Positions 15,805 to 25,496 of a DNA stretch of 64,000 nt are shown one piece after another. Made by a program: the position numbers and the translations under genes. Origin of the DNA: Ga0077555 sp963761475 (lineage in GTDB: Bacteria; Pseudomonadota; Alphaproteobacteria; Rhizobiales; Hyphomicrobiaceae); the NCBI GenBank assembly GCA_963761475.1, contig CAVXGT010000010.1, positions 186,001-250,000 on the forward strand, in the 5' to 3' direction. Numbering within the stretch: the stretch's first letter is position 1; every line of letters begins with the position of its first letter. The notes beneath the pieces were generated by a model. It saw only the letters and a program-made list of their open reading frames with translations. It was not told the origin of the DNA and ran no database searches.

Positions 15805-16968
15805 GGCGCTGTTTGGCCTTGATGTTGGTGCAATGTTCTCCGCAGTTGATTGCATGCGGAGGTGGATGTGGGCGAGTGTGACTTCCAGAGGTTGCTTGCG
15901 TCGGTCGGTGGGCTTTCGGCTGTGCATTTGCTGACGTTGGACGCTGTCGTGCGCAGCCGGCTGGCGGTGACATGGAGTGGGCCAGGTGGTGCCGCCGCGG
16001 AGGCTGGAAAGCAAGCTGTCGCCCCGTCGGCGAAGGCAGCGGCCGCGTCGGTCGCTGGCGCGGCGGTTGATACGCCTGGAGCAGAACCCGTCGACGCCGG
16101 TGTCGCCTCTCTCGCCGACATCGAGGCGCGCTTTGCCTCTGGCGCGATCTGCCCGCACTGCCAGGGCACGCAGCTCACCAAGTGGAACAAGGCGAGCGGG
16201 CTCCAGCGCTATCTGTGCAAGCCGTGCGACCGGACGTTCAATGCGCTCACCGGTACGCCGCTGGCCCAGTTGCACAAGCGCGAGCTTTGGCTCGGCCAGG
16301 CGCAGGCGCTCGTCGACGGCATCTCGCTGAGGAAGGTGGCCGCCCGCCTCCGCGTCGATCTGACCACGGCCTTTCGCTGGCGGCACCGGTTTCTCCGCGC
16401 GCCGCAGAAGGCCAGGCCGACGCACCTCGAAGGCACCATCGAGGCCGACGAGACCTATTTCCTCTACTCGGAGAAGGGCGCGCCCGACCTCAAGCGGACG
16501 CCGCGCAAGCGTGGCGGCAAGGCCGGCAAGCCGGGCCTGTCGGCGGAGCAGGTGCCAGTGCTGATCGCCCGCGATCGCCACGGGATGACGACGGACGCCG
16601 TGCTGCCGGATCGTTCAGCAGCCTCGATCAAGGCGGTGCTGGGGCCGGTCGTGGACAAGGCCGCAATTCTGGTCAGCGACGGCGCCAAGGCCTATCGGGC
16701 CTTCGCCGACGAGGCCCGTATCCTGCATGTCGAACTCAACCTGTCGGCCGGCGAGCGGCGCTGGGGCATCTACCACATCCAGAACGTCAACAGCTACGAC
16801 AGCCGCCTGAAAACCTGGATCCGCCGCTTCAACGGGGTGGCCACGAAATACCTGCCGAGCTACCTCGGCTGGCACCGCACCAGCGACCGCGCCGGCCACA
16901 CCCTCACCGCGCACCACATGTTCGCTGCAGCCTGGGGATGAGCACCAACATCATGCGCAAACAGAGCC
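15805..16968 (+). mobile_element. IS1595-family insertion sequence, complete
   Basis: 1164 bases flanked by an exact 8-bp duplication. The ends are terminal inverted repeats of about 27 bp with four mismatches: GGCGCTGTTTGGCCTTGATG inward from the left and GGCTCTGTTTGCGCATGATG inward from the right, both continuing with TTGGTGC. It carries one intact transposase gene in the same direction as the host gene. Exact duplication, matched ends and an undamaged transposase point to a young, possibly active insertion. Subgroup assignment (ISNwi1- or ISSod11-like) would need an ISfinder comparison. Confidence 0.95.
15868..16941 (+). CDS. IS1595-family transposase (DDE_Tnp_ISXO2 type)
   Basis: 357 residues from GTG 15868, preferred because GGAGG lies at 15858-15862; TTG 15850 is an upstream alternative. 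After an Ala-rich N-terminal extension of about 85 residues comes a zinc ribbon, CPHC and later CKPC, typical of IS1595 transposases. The ISXO2-like catalytic domain follows: first Asp at about 194 in EADETYFLYSEKG, second Asp at about 271 in VSDGAKAYRAF, and Asn at about 308 in IQNVNSYDSRLK in place of the third acidic residue, as in several subgroups. YLPSYLGWHR near the end is also characteristic. The reading frame is undamaged. Confidence 0.94.
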   Translation: MGECDFQRLLASVGGLSAVHLLTLDAVVRSRLAVTWSGPGGAAAEAGKQAVAPSAKAAAASVAGAAVDTPGAEPVDAGVASLADIEARFASGAICPHCQGTQLTKWNKASGLQRYLCKPCDRTFNALTGTPLAQLHKRELWLGQAQALVDGISLRKVAARLRVDLTTAFRWRHRFLRAPQKARPTHLEGTIEADETYFLYSEKGAPDLKRTPRKRGGKAGKPGLSAEQVPVLIARDRHGMTTDAVLPDRSAASIKAVLGPVVDKAAILVSDGAKAYRAFADEARILHVELNLSAGERRWGIYHIQNVNSYDSRLKTWIRRFNGVATKYLPSYLGWHRTSDRAGHTLTAHHMFAAAWG

Positions 16969-16976
16969 TTTCCATC
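16969..16976 (+). repeat. Right target-site duplication of the IS element
   Basis: TTTCCATC, identical to 15797-15804. The host MFS reading frame resumes immediately after it. Confidence 0.93.
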
Positions 16977-17471
16977 ATCCCCGTTCTGGCCCGCGAGCGC
17001 CTCGGCGTCTCCGTATCGGCGATCGGCTTCGGTTTGATGCTGGGAAGCGTTGCCGGTCTCATCGCCAGCTATCCCGGCGGTTGGATTGCCGACACCTATG
17101 GCCGCAAGGCCGTGATCGTCCCCGTCACGGTCGCAACCGGCGCCTCCATGCTGTTGTTCACCTACGCGCCAAACTACCATTGGTTTATCTGGGCCTGCCT
17201 CATATGGGGCATCGCGGCATCTGTGGGCGGCACCGCCCCCGCCGCCTACGCCGCCGACGTCGCCCCGCCCGGCATGCAAGGCGTCGGCCTAGGCTTCTAC
17301 CGCATGATGGGCGATGCTGGTTACGTCATCGGCCCCTTGACCCTCGGCGTCATCGTCGATGTCTACGGTGCCGACACCGCCCTGATTCTCTCGGCCATCC
17401 TGATGGTCCTTGTCGGGCTTGCATTCTGGCTTGGCGCGCCGGAAAGTTACCGCGGTAATGCCAAGACCTGA
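16977..17471 (+). pseudogene. MFS transporter, 3' part, separated by the IS element
   Basis: 164 codons plus stop encode the second half of the permease: helices 7-12 with a second copy of the loop motif, GGWIADTYGRKAVIV, and MQGVGLGFYRMMGDAGYVIGP. An ATG inside the right end of the element (16938) is in frame and could allow separate translation of this half. A six-helix half transporter is unlikely to work alone. The next gene begins 67 bases later. Confidence 0.9.
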
Positions 17472-17538
17472 CCAGTTCAGCCGCGCTGCAGTTCGGCCCG
17501 ACGGAAGGCGATTACAGGCACGCCTGAAAGGACCACAC

Positions 17539-19146
17539 ATGCCGACTCCGACCGCGCTCGACCCAATCGCCATGGAAATCGTCTGGACTCGCCTCATCTC
17601 GGCGGTCGACGAAGCCGCCAAGGTCATCGTGCGCACGTCCTTTTCAACTCTCTCCAACGAGGCCAACGATTTCGCCTGTGTCCTGACGGACGCCAACGGT
17701 CACTCGCTGGCTCAGAATTCAGGCTCCATTCCCTCCTTCATCGCGACCCTGCCGGCAACCGTGCGCCATTTTCTGAGCCGCATGGGCCGCGAGGAGATGA
17801 AGCCGGGTGACGTGCTGATCACCAACAATCCCTGGGACGCGACCGGCCACCTCAACGACGTCTCGCTCGTCAAGCCGATCTTCATGGGCGAAACCCTCGT
17901 GGCCTTTGCCGCATCCACCTCGCACGTGCCCGATATCGGTGGCCGCGTCCGTTCTGTCGAGCCGCGCGAAGTCTACGAGGAGGGATTCCACATCCCCCTC
18001 ATGCATTTCATTCGCGAAGGCCGTCCTGACGACACCCTGATCCGTCTCTTGCGCACCAATGTTCGCACCCCCGATCAGACGTTGGGCGACGTCTGGGCCC
18101 AGGTAAGCGCACTTTCCGTCATCGAGGACCGTCTGCTCGCCACCATGCGCGACTACCACCTGACGGACCTCACAACGTTCGCCAACGACCTCTTCGACCG
18201 CTCCGAAACCGCCATGCGAGCCGCCATTCGCACGGTGCCGCCGGGCACCTACAGCTACGCCATGCGCACGGATGGGCTCGACCAGCCGTTCGAGTTTCGC
18301 CTCGCCGTCACCATCGACGGTGACAAGGCGACGTTCGACTATACGGGCACCTCGCCGCAGCAGCCGCGCGCCATCAACTGCGTCCTCGCCTACACCTTTG
18401 CCATGACCGCCTACGCCATCAAGTGCGCCCTGTTGCCGAACCTCCCGAACAACGAGGGCATCCTGCGTGCCATCGAGGTCGTGGCGCCGGAAGGCTGTCT
18501 GCTGAACCCGAAATTCCCGGTCTCTGTCGGAGGACGCTCTGCCACCGGCCACTACGTTCCGGCCATAATTTTCGGCGCACTGCATCAGGCCATCCCGGAA
18601 AAAGTCATGGCCGCTCCGGGCTCCCCGCTTTGGATCTTCACGCTGTCGGGCCTCGCCGCCGACGACAAACCCTTCGCCACCGTGCTCTTCTACAACGGCG
18701 GCCTAGGCGGACGTGCAGCAGGCGACGGCGTGGCGGTGTTGTCCTGGCCCTCGAATATCTCCTCAACTCCCGTAGAAGTGGCCGAGCATTCCGGTCGCCT
18801 CTTCTTCCGAGAAAAGTGCCTCATGCCCAATTCAGGCGGCAACGGTCGCCACCGCGGCGGACTTGGCCAGTCGATCGAGATCGAGAGCCTGTCGGACCGA
18901 GAAATGTCCGCCTGGTTCGTCACCGAGCGCACCCGCTTCGGCGCACCGGGTATTGGCGGAGGTAGCGATGGCGCCATCGGCCGCGTTGCCATCAATGGCC
19001 AGGATGTCGACACCCGCCGCATGCATCTTCTCAAGAAGGGCGACACCGTAACCCTGCAAACACCAGGTGGCGGAGGCTACGGCAGCCCCGCCGATCGCCC
19101 CGCGAGCCTCATCGAGCGCGACAAGCGCATGGGCTACGTCACCTGA
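17539..19146 (+). CDS. Hydantoinase B / oxoprolinase family protein (HyuB/AcxB-like)
   Basis: 535 residues from ATG 17539, with AAAGGA upstream. It matches the hydantoinase B family throughout: DPIAMEIVWTRLISAVDEAA near the start, ITNNPWDATGHLNDVSLVKPIF, GGRSATGHYVPAIIFGAL, the NSGGNGRHRGGLGQ loop and a C-terminal TPGGGGYGSP. These proteins act as subunits of ATP-dependent hydantoinases/5-oxoprolinases or acetone-carboxylase-like enzymes, almost always with a HyuA partner. No hyuA is in this window, which is unusual; the upstream neighbour is the IS-broken transporter. HyuA may be elsewhere, or lost. Substrate unknown. Confidence 0.92.
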   Translation: MPTPTALDPIAMEIVWTRLISAVDEAAKVIVRTSFSTLSNEANDFACVLTDANGHSLAQNSGSIPSFIATLPATVRHFLSRMGREEMKPGDVLITNNPWDATGHLNDVSLVKPIFMGETLVAFAASTSHVPDIGGRVRSVEPREVYEEGFHIPLMHFIREGRPDDTLIRLLRTNVRTPDQTLGDVWAQVSALSVIEDRLLATMRDYHLTDLTTFANDLFDRSETAMRAAIRTVPPGTYSYAMRTDGLDQPFEFRLAVTIDGDKATFDYTGTSPQQPRAINCVLAYTFAMTAYAIKCALLPNLPNNEGILRAIEVVAPEGCLLNPKFPVSVGGRSATGHYVPAIIFGALHQAIPEKVMAAPGSPLWIFTLSGLAADDKPFATVLFYNGGLGGRAAGDGVAVLSWPSNISSTPVEVAEHSGRLFFREKCLMPNSGGNGRHRGGLGQSIEIESLSDREMSAWFVTERTRFGAPGIGGGSDGAIGRVAINGQDVDTRRMHLLKKGDTVTLQTPGGGGYGSPADRPASLIERDKRMGYVT

Positions 19147-19171
19147 GTGCCGCACCAGCCGGAAGGCCCAT

Positions 19172-20809
19172 TCACCCCCTGAGCTTCTTGCGCTGAAACA
19201 GGTGCCACGGATCCGGGAACGGTCCCACCGGCACCTCGATCAAGGCCGGCTCGTTGGCTTTCAGCGCCGCCTTGATCTGGCTCGTCAGCTTGGCCGGCGC
19301 ATCCGCACGCGTCGCCCTGATGCCGAAGCTCTTGCCGAGCTTGACGAAGTCCGGGTTCTTGAGATCGCTCGCCACCACCCGACCGTCGTAGTTGAGTTGC
19401 TGCATGCGCCGGACATTGCCATAGGCATTGTCATTGAAAACGACCCCCACCAGCGGGATATTGTGGCGCGTTGCAGTCGCAATCTCCTGCATGCCGAACA
19501 TGAAGCCGCCGTCTCCCGAGACGGAAACCACGGCCCGATCGCCAACCGCAGCCTTGGCGCCGAGCGCGGTCGAATAGCCCCAGCCGAGTGTTCCCTGGTA
19601 GCCTGACGCGATATACGTGCGTGGCGCATAGACGGGATACATCACACGGCTGACGTAGCTCACCTGCGTCAACTCCTCGACCACGATGCCATCGTCCGGC
19701 ACCGCCTTGCGGAGGGCATCGATCCAAGCCTTCTGCGGCGCGAGTGCTTGCAGTTCGCGCTCCACGTCGGCCTTCACCGAGCGCATCTCGTCACGCCGAC
19801 TGGCCCGCTTGCCGAGATGCCTGCCGATCCGCGCAATGATCGCCGCAAGCCCCTCTTTCGCATCCGCGATCATCTTGACGTCGGGCGTTCGAATTCGCCC
19901 CGGCCGTGTCGGATCGATGTCGAGATGGATCACCTTCATCTCCTCGTCCGTGCCCCAGTCCTGCTGGTTGTGCAGTCGGGTACCGATCCCGAACAGCACG
20001 TCCATGTCTTTCCACAGTCGGTAGGCGCCGGTCGTCCGCTGCGCCAACACGTGCCGCGTGTCGAGAATGCCGGCACCGCTGCGAAACGACACAACAGGCG
20101 CCTGCAACATCTCGGCCAGTTGCTGCACCTCGGCCGCAGCCTCGATAGCCCCGCCGCCAACCCAGATCAGCGGCCGTTTCGAACCGGCGAGCAGCCGGGC
20201 AGCGGCTTCTGCGGCGTCCTGGTCCACTGCCGGCGTCTCGCGCCGCACCGGCTCGTCGTCGACTGCCACGTCGGCCGCCCGCTTCCACATGTCCCAGCCG
20301 CACTCGATCCCGACGGGCGCCGGCGCCCCCGACAGCATCTGCCGAAAAGCTTCGCGTGCCTTGCCCGGCGCATCCTCCGGACCGTTGATGTGCTCTGCCC
20401 ACTTGGTCAGCGTCCTCATGATCCCGAGCTGATTCGGAATTTCGTGCAGATAACCGAGCCCCTTGCCGATCTTGTCCTCGAAGATTTGCCCCGAGATCGC
20501 CAGCACGGGCTGACACAGGGACTGCGCTGTCGCCAGCGCCGTCGTCGTGTTGAGGAAGCCGGGCCCAGGCACGACGCAATAGGCCTGCGGCTTGCCCGTC
20601 GCCATCGCCGCACCGAGCGCCATGTAGGCCGACGCCTGCTCATGGCGAGCGTGAATGGGCTCGATCCCTTGCCCGGTCCGCACCAGTGCATCGAAAAAGT
20701 CGTCGTTTTGTACGCCGGGCAGGCAATAGAGTTTGTCGATGCCGTTCGCGATCAGGATCTTGATGACACTTTCGGCACAATTGAGCCGGGCAAGATTGGT
20801 GGCGGGCAT
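19172..20809 (-). CDS. Thiamine-diphosphate-binding enzyme of the acetolactate synthase family
   Basis: 545 residues with the three POX-type domains: an N-terminal pyrimidine-binding domain with the catalytic Glu in ARHEQASAYMALG, a middle NAD/FAD-like domain (KRPLIWVGGGAIEAA), and a C-terminal diphosphate-binding domain with GDGGFMFGMQEIATA and the following NDNAYGN. It decarboxylates or ligates a 2-oxoacid. The sequence is not a classical IlvB: no ilvH follows and the FAD-region motifs are weak, so the substrate is open. GGAGG precedes the ATG at 9 bases. The BadH-like SDR gene lies upstream on the same strand about 200 bases away, perhaps in one operon. Confidence 0.88.
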   Translation of the reverse strand: MPATNLARLNCAESVIKILIANGIDKLYCLPGVQNDDFFDALVRTGQGIEPIHARHEQASAYMALGAAMATGKPQAYCVVPGPGFLNTTTALATAQSLCQPVLAISGQIFEDKIGKGLGYLHEIPNQLGIMRTLTKWAEHINGPEDAPGKAREAFRQMLSGAPAPVGIECGWDMWKRAADVAVDDEPVRRETPAVDQDAAEAAARLLAGSKRPLIWVGGGAIEAAAEVQQLAEMLQAPVVSFRSGAGILDTRHVLAQRTTGAYRLWKDMDVLFGIGTRLHNQQDWGTDEEMKVIHLDIDPTRPGRIRTPDVKMIADAKEGLAAIIARIGRHLGKRASRRDEMRSVKADVERELQALAPQKAWIDALRKAVPDDGIVVEELTQVSYVSRVMYPVYAPRTYIASGYQGTLGWGYSTALGAKAAVGDRAVVSVSGDGGFMFGMQEIATATRHNIPLVGVVFNDNAYGNVRRMQQLNYDGRVVASDLKNPDFVKLGKSFGIRATRADAPAKLTSQIKAALKANEPALIEVPVGPFPDPWHLFQRKKLRG

Positions 20810-21010
20810 GGATCAGGCCTCCGCGTGGCTGGATGCTCGGTCTCCAAGGGTGGCACGCTGCCAACATCAAGACCAGCCCTGGAACCCCGCACCAGAAACC
20901 GACCCAAGACCACCTAGTCCTCGCATGATCTGCAGGCCCAATCGGTCATCAAGCCGGCGGCAGCCCGCGGGGAGCTTGTAGAGCGTAGAGCAGGCAGAAC
21001 GCCAACCACG

Positions 21011-21769
21011 TCAGCCGCTCATCGTCAGGCCACCCGACACTGAAATCACCTGCCCCGTGATGTAGGCGGCATCGTCGCTGGCCAGGAATGCAACCATGCC
21101 CGCGAGATCGTCCGGCTCACCGAGGCGCTTCAGGGGAACCGACCGCTTCAAGCCCTCGTAGGCGCGCGCACCCTGCTCGCCCTCGCCCAGGAACGCCTTC
21201 AGCAGCGGCGTGTCGGTTGGTCCCGGGCAAACGCAATTGACCGTCACGCCTGAACGCGCCATTTCGCGCGCAATCGTCTTCGTGAACGAGATGATGCCGC
21301 CCTTGCACGCCGAATAGACGGCTTCCATCGACGAGCCTACGCGGCCAGCATCCGACGCAATATTGACCACCCGCCCGCGGCGGCGCTCTTGCATGCCTTT
21401 CAGCACTGTATGGTGCAGGTTGATCGGCCCCATAAGGTTGATGGCGACGATTTTCTCCCAGTCTTCCGGCGTCGTATCGAGGAAATACGCGAACTTGTCC
21501 CATCCTGCGTTGTTGACCAGCGCATCCGTCGCCCCGCACTTGGCCTCGAACGCAGCGACAGCCGCCTTGACGGCCTCGAGATCGGTAATGTCGCAGGCGT
21601 GACCACTCGCCCCGTTGCCGATCTCTGCGGCAAGCGCCTCAGCCGCATCCCCCCTGAGATCGAACACGCCGACCTTCGCCTTTTCTTCGGCCAGTCGACG
21701 GCAAATCGCCGAGCCGATGCCACCGGCACCACCAGTTACGATCACGGCCTTGCCTGCGAGCCCACGCAT
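21011..21769 (-). CDS. SDR oxidoreductase, 2-hydroxycyclohexanecarboxyl-CoA dehydrogenase (BadH)-like
   Basis: 252 residues of a classical SDR: TGGAGGIG cofactor loop, NNAGWDKF, the Ser region in NIASDAGRVGSS and the YSACK catalytic pair. NNAGWD, IASDA-RVGSS-EAVY and the terminal GQVISVSGGLTM recall BadH of Rhodopseudomonas palustris, which oxidises 2-hydroxycyclohexane-1-carboxyl-CoA during alicyclic acid breakdown. No other bad/ali genes are present, so the substrate is inferred by resemblance only. GGAGGAGAT before the ATG is a strong ribosome site. The ThDP enzyme lies downstream on the same strand. Confidence 0.88.
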   Translation of the reverse strand: MRGLAGKAVIVTGGAGGIGSAICRRLAEEKAKVGVFDLRGDAAEALAAEIGNGASGHACDITDLEAVKAAVAAFEAKCGATDALVNNAGWDKFAYFLDTTPEDWEKIVAINLMGPINLHHTVLKGMQERRRGRVVNIASDAGRVGSSMEAVYSACKGGIISFTKTIAREMARSGVTVNCVCPGPTDTPLLKAFLGEGEQGARAYEGLKRSVPLKRLGEPDDLAGMVAFLASDDAAYITGQVISVSGGLTMSG

Positions 21770-22210
21770 CTTGCATCTCCTCCGATGTTTGGCGCAGCAA
21801 AGCAGAACTGCATTGACATGCCAACGCCCACGCTATCAGCGCGATGGCTGCGAGCCCCGCCCGTTGCGCTTTCGTTCGATGAACCTCGCATGAACCACCC
21901 GTTCAGATCGAGTTCAACGCCTCGCACCTAATCTGGCTTCACCCTGCAGAAAACCTTCCCCGGCGTGATCCACGGGGCTCCGCGCGCAGGGTCGCGGAGC
22001 CCCGATTTTTTTGCGCGCAGCACTGAGCGACACCGCCAAGGCCTCGCATCACGCAACAACGCGCCTTAAGACCGGCTTCCCCTACGGGCACCGAATGGCG
22101 CGAGCAACAAACCAAGCTCCAGCGCGCCACCAACGCCTGCGCGCCCGCCGTGCCACTCAAACGAACCCCCAACGCTTGTGAGCGTCAAACAGCGCAACTA
22201 AGGTGCCCCC
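21770..22210. other. Intergenic region before polA, with an orphan terminator
   Basis: 441 bases between the BadH-like SDR (minus) and polA (plus). No convincing protein-coding frame is seen. It contains a strong plus-strand terminator at 21973-22012 (separate entry). A TTGACA at 21813-21818 with TATCAG 15 bases later is a weak promoter candidate. Together they could bound a small RNA of about 165 bases. Confidence 0.6.
21973..22012 (+). terminator. Strong Rho-independent terminator with no upstream plus-strand gene
   Basis: CGGGGCTCCGCG (21973-21984) pairs perfectly with CGCGGAGCCCCG (21993-22004) around an 8-base loop, followed by A and seven T residues. The T-run is only on the plus side. 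The genes to the left (19172-21769) are all minus strand, so this hairpin does not end any recognised coding gene. Confidence 0.88.
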
Positions 22211-25200
22211 ATGAGCACCGAGCCAAAAGCATCTCGCCCCGCCGCCATCACTGTGCCGGCAGGTGATCCCGTTCCCGTCGCCAAGGGAAGCCACGTCTAC
22301 CTGATCGACGGCTCCGGCTACATTTTCCGCGCTTTTCATGCACTGCCGCCGCTGACGCGGCCGTCCGATGGTCTACCCGTCGGCGCCGTGCACGGCTTCT
22401 GCGAGATGCTCTGGAAGCTCATGGCCGACGCCAAGGCAGGCCGCGGCCCGACCCACATCGCCGTCATCTTCGATGCCTCCCGCGAGAACTATCGCAACGA
22501 CATCTACAAGGACTACAAGGCCAACCGTCCGCCGGCGCCTGAGGAGCTCATTCCGCAGTTTCCGCTCATCCGCGATGCCGTCAAAGCCTTCAACGTCGCC
22601 TGCATCGAGCAGGAAGGCTTTGAGGCCGACGATCTGATCGCGACTTACGCCCGTGACGCCATCGCCGCCGGCGGCGACGTCACCATCGTGTCCTCCGACA
22701 AGGACCTGATGCAGCTCGTCAAACCCGGCGTCACCATGCTCGACACCATGAAGAACAAGACGATCGACCGCGAAGAGGTGATCGAGAAATTCGGCGTCGA
22801 GCCCGACAAGGTGGTCGACGTGCAGTCGCTTGCGGGCGACTCCGTCGACAACGTGCCGGGCGTCCCCGGTATCGGCATCAAGACCGCCGCCGAGCTGATC
22901 AAGGAGTACGGCGATCTCGACACGCTGCTGGAGCGCGCCGGCGAGATCAAGCAGCCCAAGCGCCGCGAGCGGCTGATCGAGTTCGCCGAGCAGGCACGCA
23001 TCTCGCGCGAGCTCGTGCGCCTGAAGGATGACGTTCCCGTCGAGCTCGAGGTCGCTCGGCTGGGCGTGCAGGATATATTGTCCGAGCCGCTGCTGGCGTT
23101 CATGCGCGACATGGAATTCAACACGCTGACGAAGCGCATCGCCGAGGCATTGGGCGTCGCCGTCCCCCCACCGCTCGAGCGCTCCGTGGGCTCGAGCCTG
23201 AAACCGGCGGGCGACGATGCTGCCGCCAAATCCAACGACAGCTCGGCCAAGGACGCACCGGCCAAGACTGCCGCCAACGGCGATGCCACACCCGCCGATG
23301 TCGTTGCCTTCACCCGCGCGGCCGCCCGCGAACCAAAAATCGACCCCGCCACTTACGAAACCGTCCGAACGAGAGCACAGCTCGACAAGTGGATCGCCGA
23401 AGCTCGCGAGATCGGCCGCGTCTCCTTCGACACCGAGACCACCAGCCTCGACGCCATGCAGGCGGATCTCGTCGGTTTCTCTCTGGCCATCGCGCCCGGC
23501 CGCGCCTGTTATGTGCCCGTCGGCCACAAAGAGCCTGGCGGCGACCTGTTCGGCGGCGGAGGCCTGCTGCCCGACCAGATCCCGCTGCGCGATGCAATCG
23601 AAGCGTTGAAACCGCTGCTCGAGGACCCCGCCACCCTCAAGATCGGCCAGAACCTCAAGTACGATGCCCTCGTCCTTCGCCGCCACGCAATTCGCCTGGA
23701 CCCGATCGACGACACCATGCTGATGTCCTACGCCCTGGATGGCGGTCGCGGCAGTCACGGCATGGATGCCTTGTCGGAGCGCCACTTGGGCCACGTCTGT
23801 ATCTCGTTCGACCAGGTCATCGCCCACGCCCCAGGCGCCAAGAAGTCGGAAAAGACGTTCGCCGGCGTGCCGATCGACAAGGCGACTGAATACGCCGCCG
23901 AGGACGCCGACGTCACGCTGCGCCTGTGGATGGCGCTCAAGCCCCGCCTCGTCGCCGAGCGCATGACCACCGTCTACGAGACGCTGGAGCGCCCGCTGCT
24001 GCCGGTCATCGTCGACATGGAAGCAGCCGGCATCAAGGTCGACCGCGCCATCCTCGCGCGCCTCTCCTCCACGTTCGCCCAATCCATCGCCCGCCTCGAA
24101 GAGGAGGTCTACGAGCTCGCCGGCCAGAAGTTCAATCTCGGCAGCCCAAAGCAGCTGGGCGAGCTGCTGTTCGACACGCTCAAACTGCCCGGCGGCAAGC
24201 GCACCAAATCAGGCCAGTGGGAAACCCGGGCCACTATGCTCGATGATCTCGCCAGAACGAGGAGCTGCCCGACGACGCCCGCCGCCTCGTCAACACCATG
24301 CTGGAGTGGCGCCAGCTCACCAAACTGCGCTCCACCTACACCGACGCCCTGCCCGAGCACATCAACGAGGCAACCGGCGGCCGCATCCACACCAGCTACG
24401 CGCTCGCCGCCACCACGACCGGCCGCCTCGCCTCCACCGATCCGAACCTGCAGAACATTCCCGTGCGCACCAAGGAAGGCCGCGAGATCCGCACGGCCTT
24501 CGTCGCCGACAAGGGCGCCAAGCTGATCTCGGCGGACTACACCCAGATCGAGCTGCGCGTGCTGGCCCACATCGCCGACATTCCCCAGCTCAAGAAGGCC
24601 TTCGCCGACGGCCTCGACATCCACGCCATGACGGCGTCCGAGATGTTCGGCGTCCCCGTCAAGGACATGCCGTCCGAGATCCGCCGCCGCGCCAAGGCGA
24701 TCAACTTCGGCATCATCTACGGCATCTCCGCCTTCGGCCTCGCAGCCCAGCTCGGCATCTCCGCGCCAGGAAGCCGGCGAGTACATCAAGACCTACTTCA
24801 AGCGCTTCCCCGGCATCCGCGACTACATGGAGCGCACCAAGGCCTTCGCCCACGAGCACGGCTACGTCGAAACCGTCTTCGGCCGCCGCATCCACTATCC
24901 CGAGATCAACACCAAGAACCCGTCCATGCGCGGCTTCCTCGAGCGCGCCGCGATCAACGCCCCGATCCAGGGCTCGGCCGCCGACATCATCCGCCGCGCC
25001 ATGATCCGCATGCCCGCAGCCCTGCGCGAACGCCAAGCTCGACGCCACCACGCATGCTGCTGCAGGTCCACGACGAGTTGATCTTCGAGTCGAAGCAAGC
25101 CGAGGTCGAAAAGACGCTATCGGTCGTCCACGAAGGTGATGGAGCAGGCAGCCGAACCCGCCATCAAACTCACCGTCCCGATCCACGTCGACGCCAAAGC

Positions 25201-25228
25201 CGCCGACAACTGGGAGGCAGCGCATTGA
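22211..25228 (+). pseudogene. polA: DNA polymerase I, reading frame broken by five apparent one-base indels
   Basis: Restoring frame gives about 1004 residues with all PolA domains. The 5'-nuclease domain opens with YLIDGSGYIFRAFHAL, the proofreading 3'-exonuclease keeps FDTETTSLD, and the polymerase keeps motif A (ISADYTQIELRVLAH), motif B (RRRAKAINFGIIYG) and motif C (LLQVHDELIFE). Breaks: a lost C near 24251 (GCCCAG reads GCCAG), an extra G near 24763, an extra C near 25025, another just before 25054, and an extra C near 25127. The C-terminus ends ADNWEAAH. As read, the product stops at 24526 inside the polymerase domain. Because motifs remain intact in their own frames, base-calling error or very recent mutation is likelier than old decay. 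Confidence 0.9.
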
Positions 25229-25343
25229 CCCTGCGCCGCTCCGCCCCGCGGCGCACCACACAAGCACCAGCTCCCCCAACCTCCAACCCATCGCCCTGCC
25301 CAGAAGCCTCGGCGATGAACTCACCCCACCGACACCTGCGCCC

Positions 25344-25414
25344 CTGAATGACCGCAGGGCGGAGACAGCTGCCATCCGCTCCGTCTGCCGGAAGCCTACC
25401 AACGGTCATTTCAG
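25344..25414. repeat. Imperfect inverted repeat of about 71 bases
   Basis: CTGAATGACCG at 25344-25354 faces CGGTCATTTCAG at 25403-25414 (one base bulged), with a 48-base interior that partly folds back. No gene lies here, and the stretch 25229-25496 between polA and the NTF2-like gene is otherwise empty. It might be a small palindromic repeat or a terminator-like structure; there is no T-run. Confidence 0.35.
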
Positions 25415-25496
25415 AGCGGCTGGTTGGCTTCCGATAGCAGACACTTCTCTATGGTGCGAAGGGGGACTGGAACAAGAACCCGATGAAGCTGGGAGT

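Noticed and set aside
14887..16581. Long open frame on the minus strand across glpX, the MFS gene and the IS transposase
   Set aside because: It lies opposite three well-supported genes and its composition is what high-GC antisense frames produce; it has no motif.
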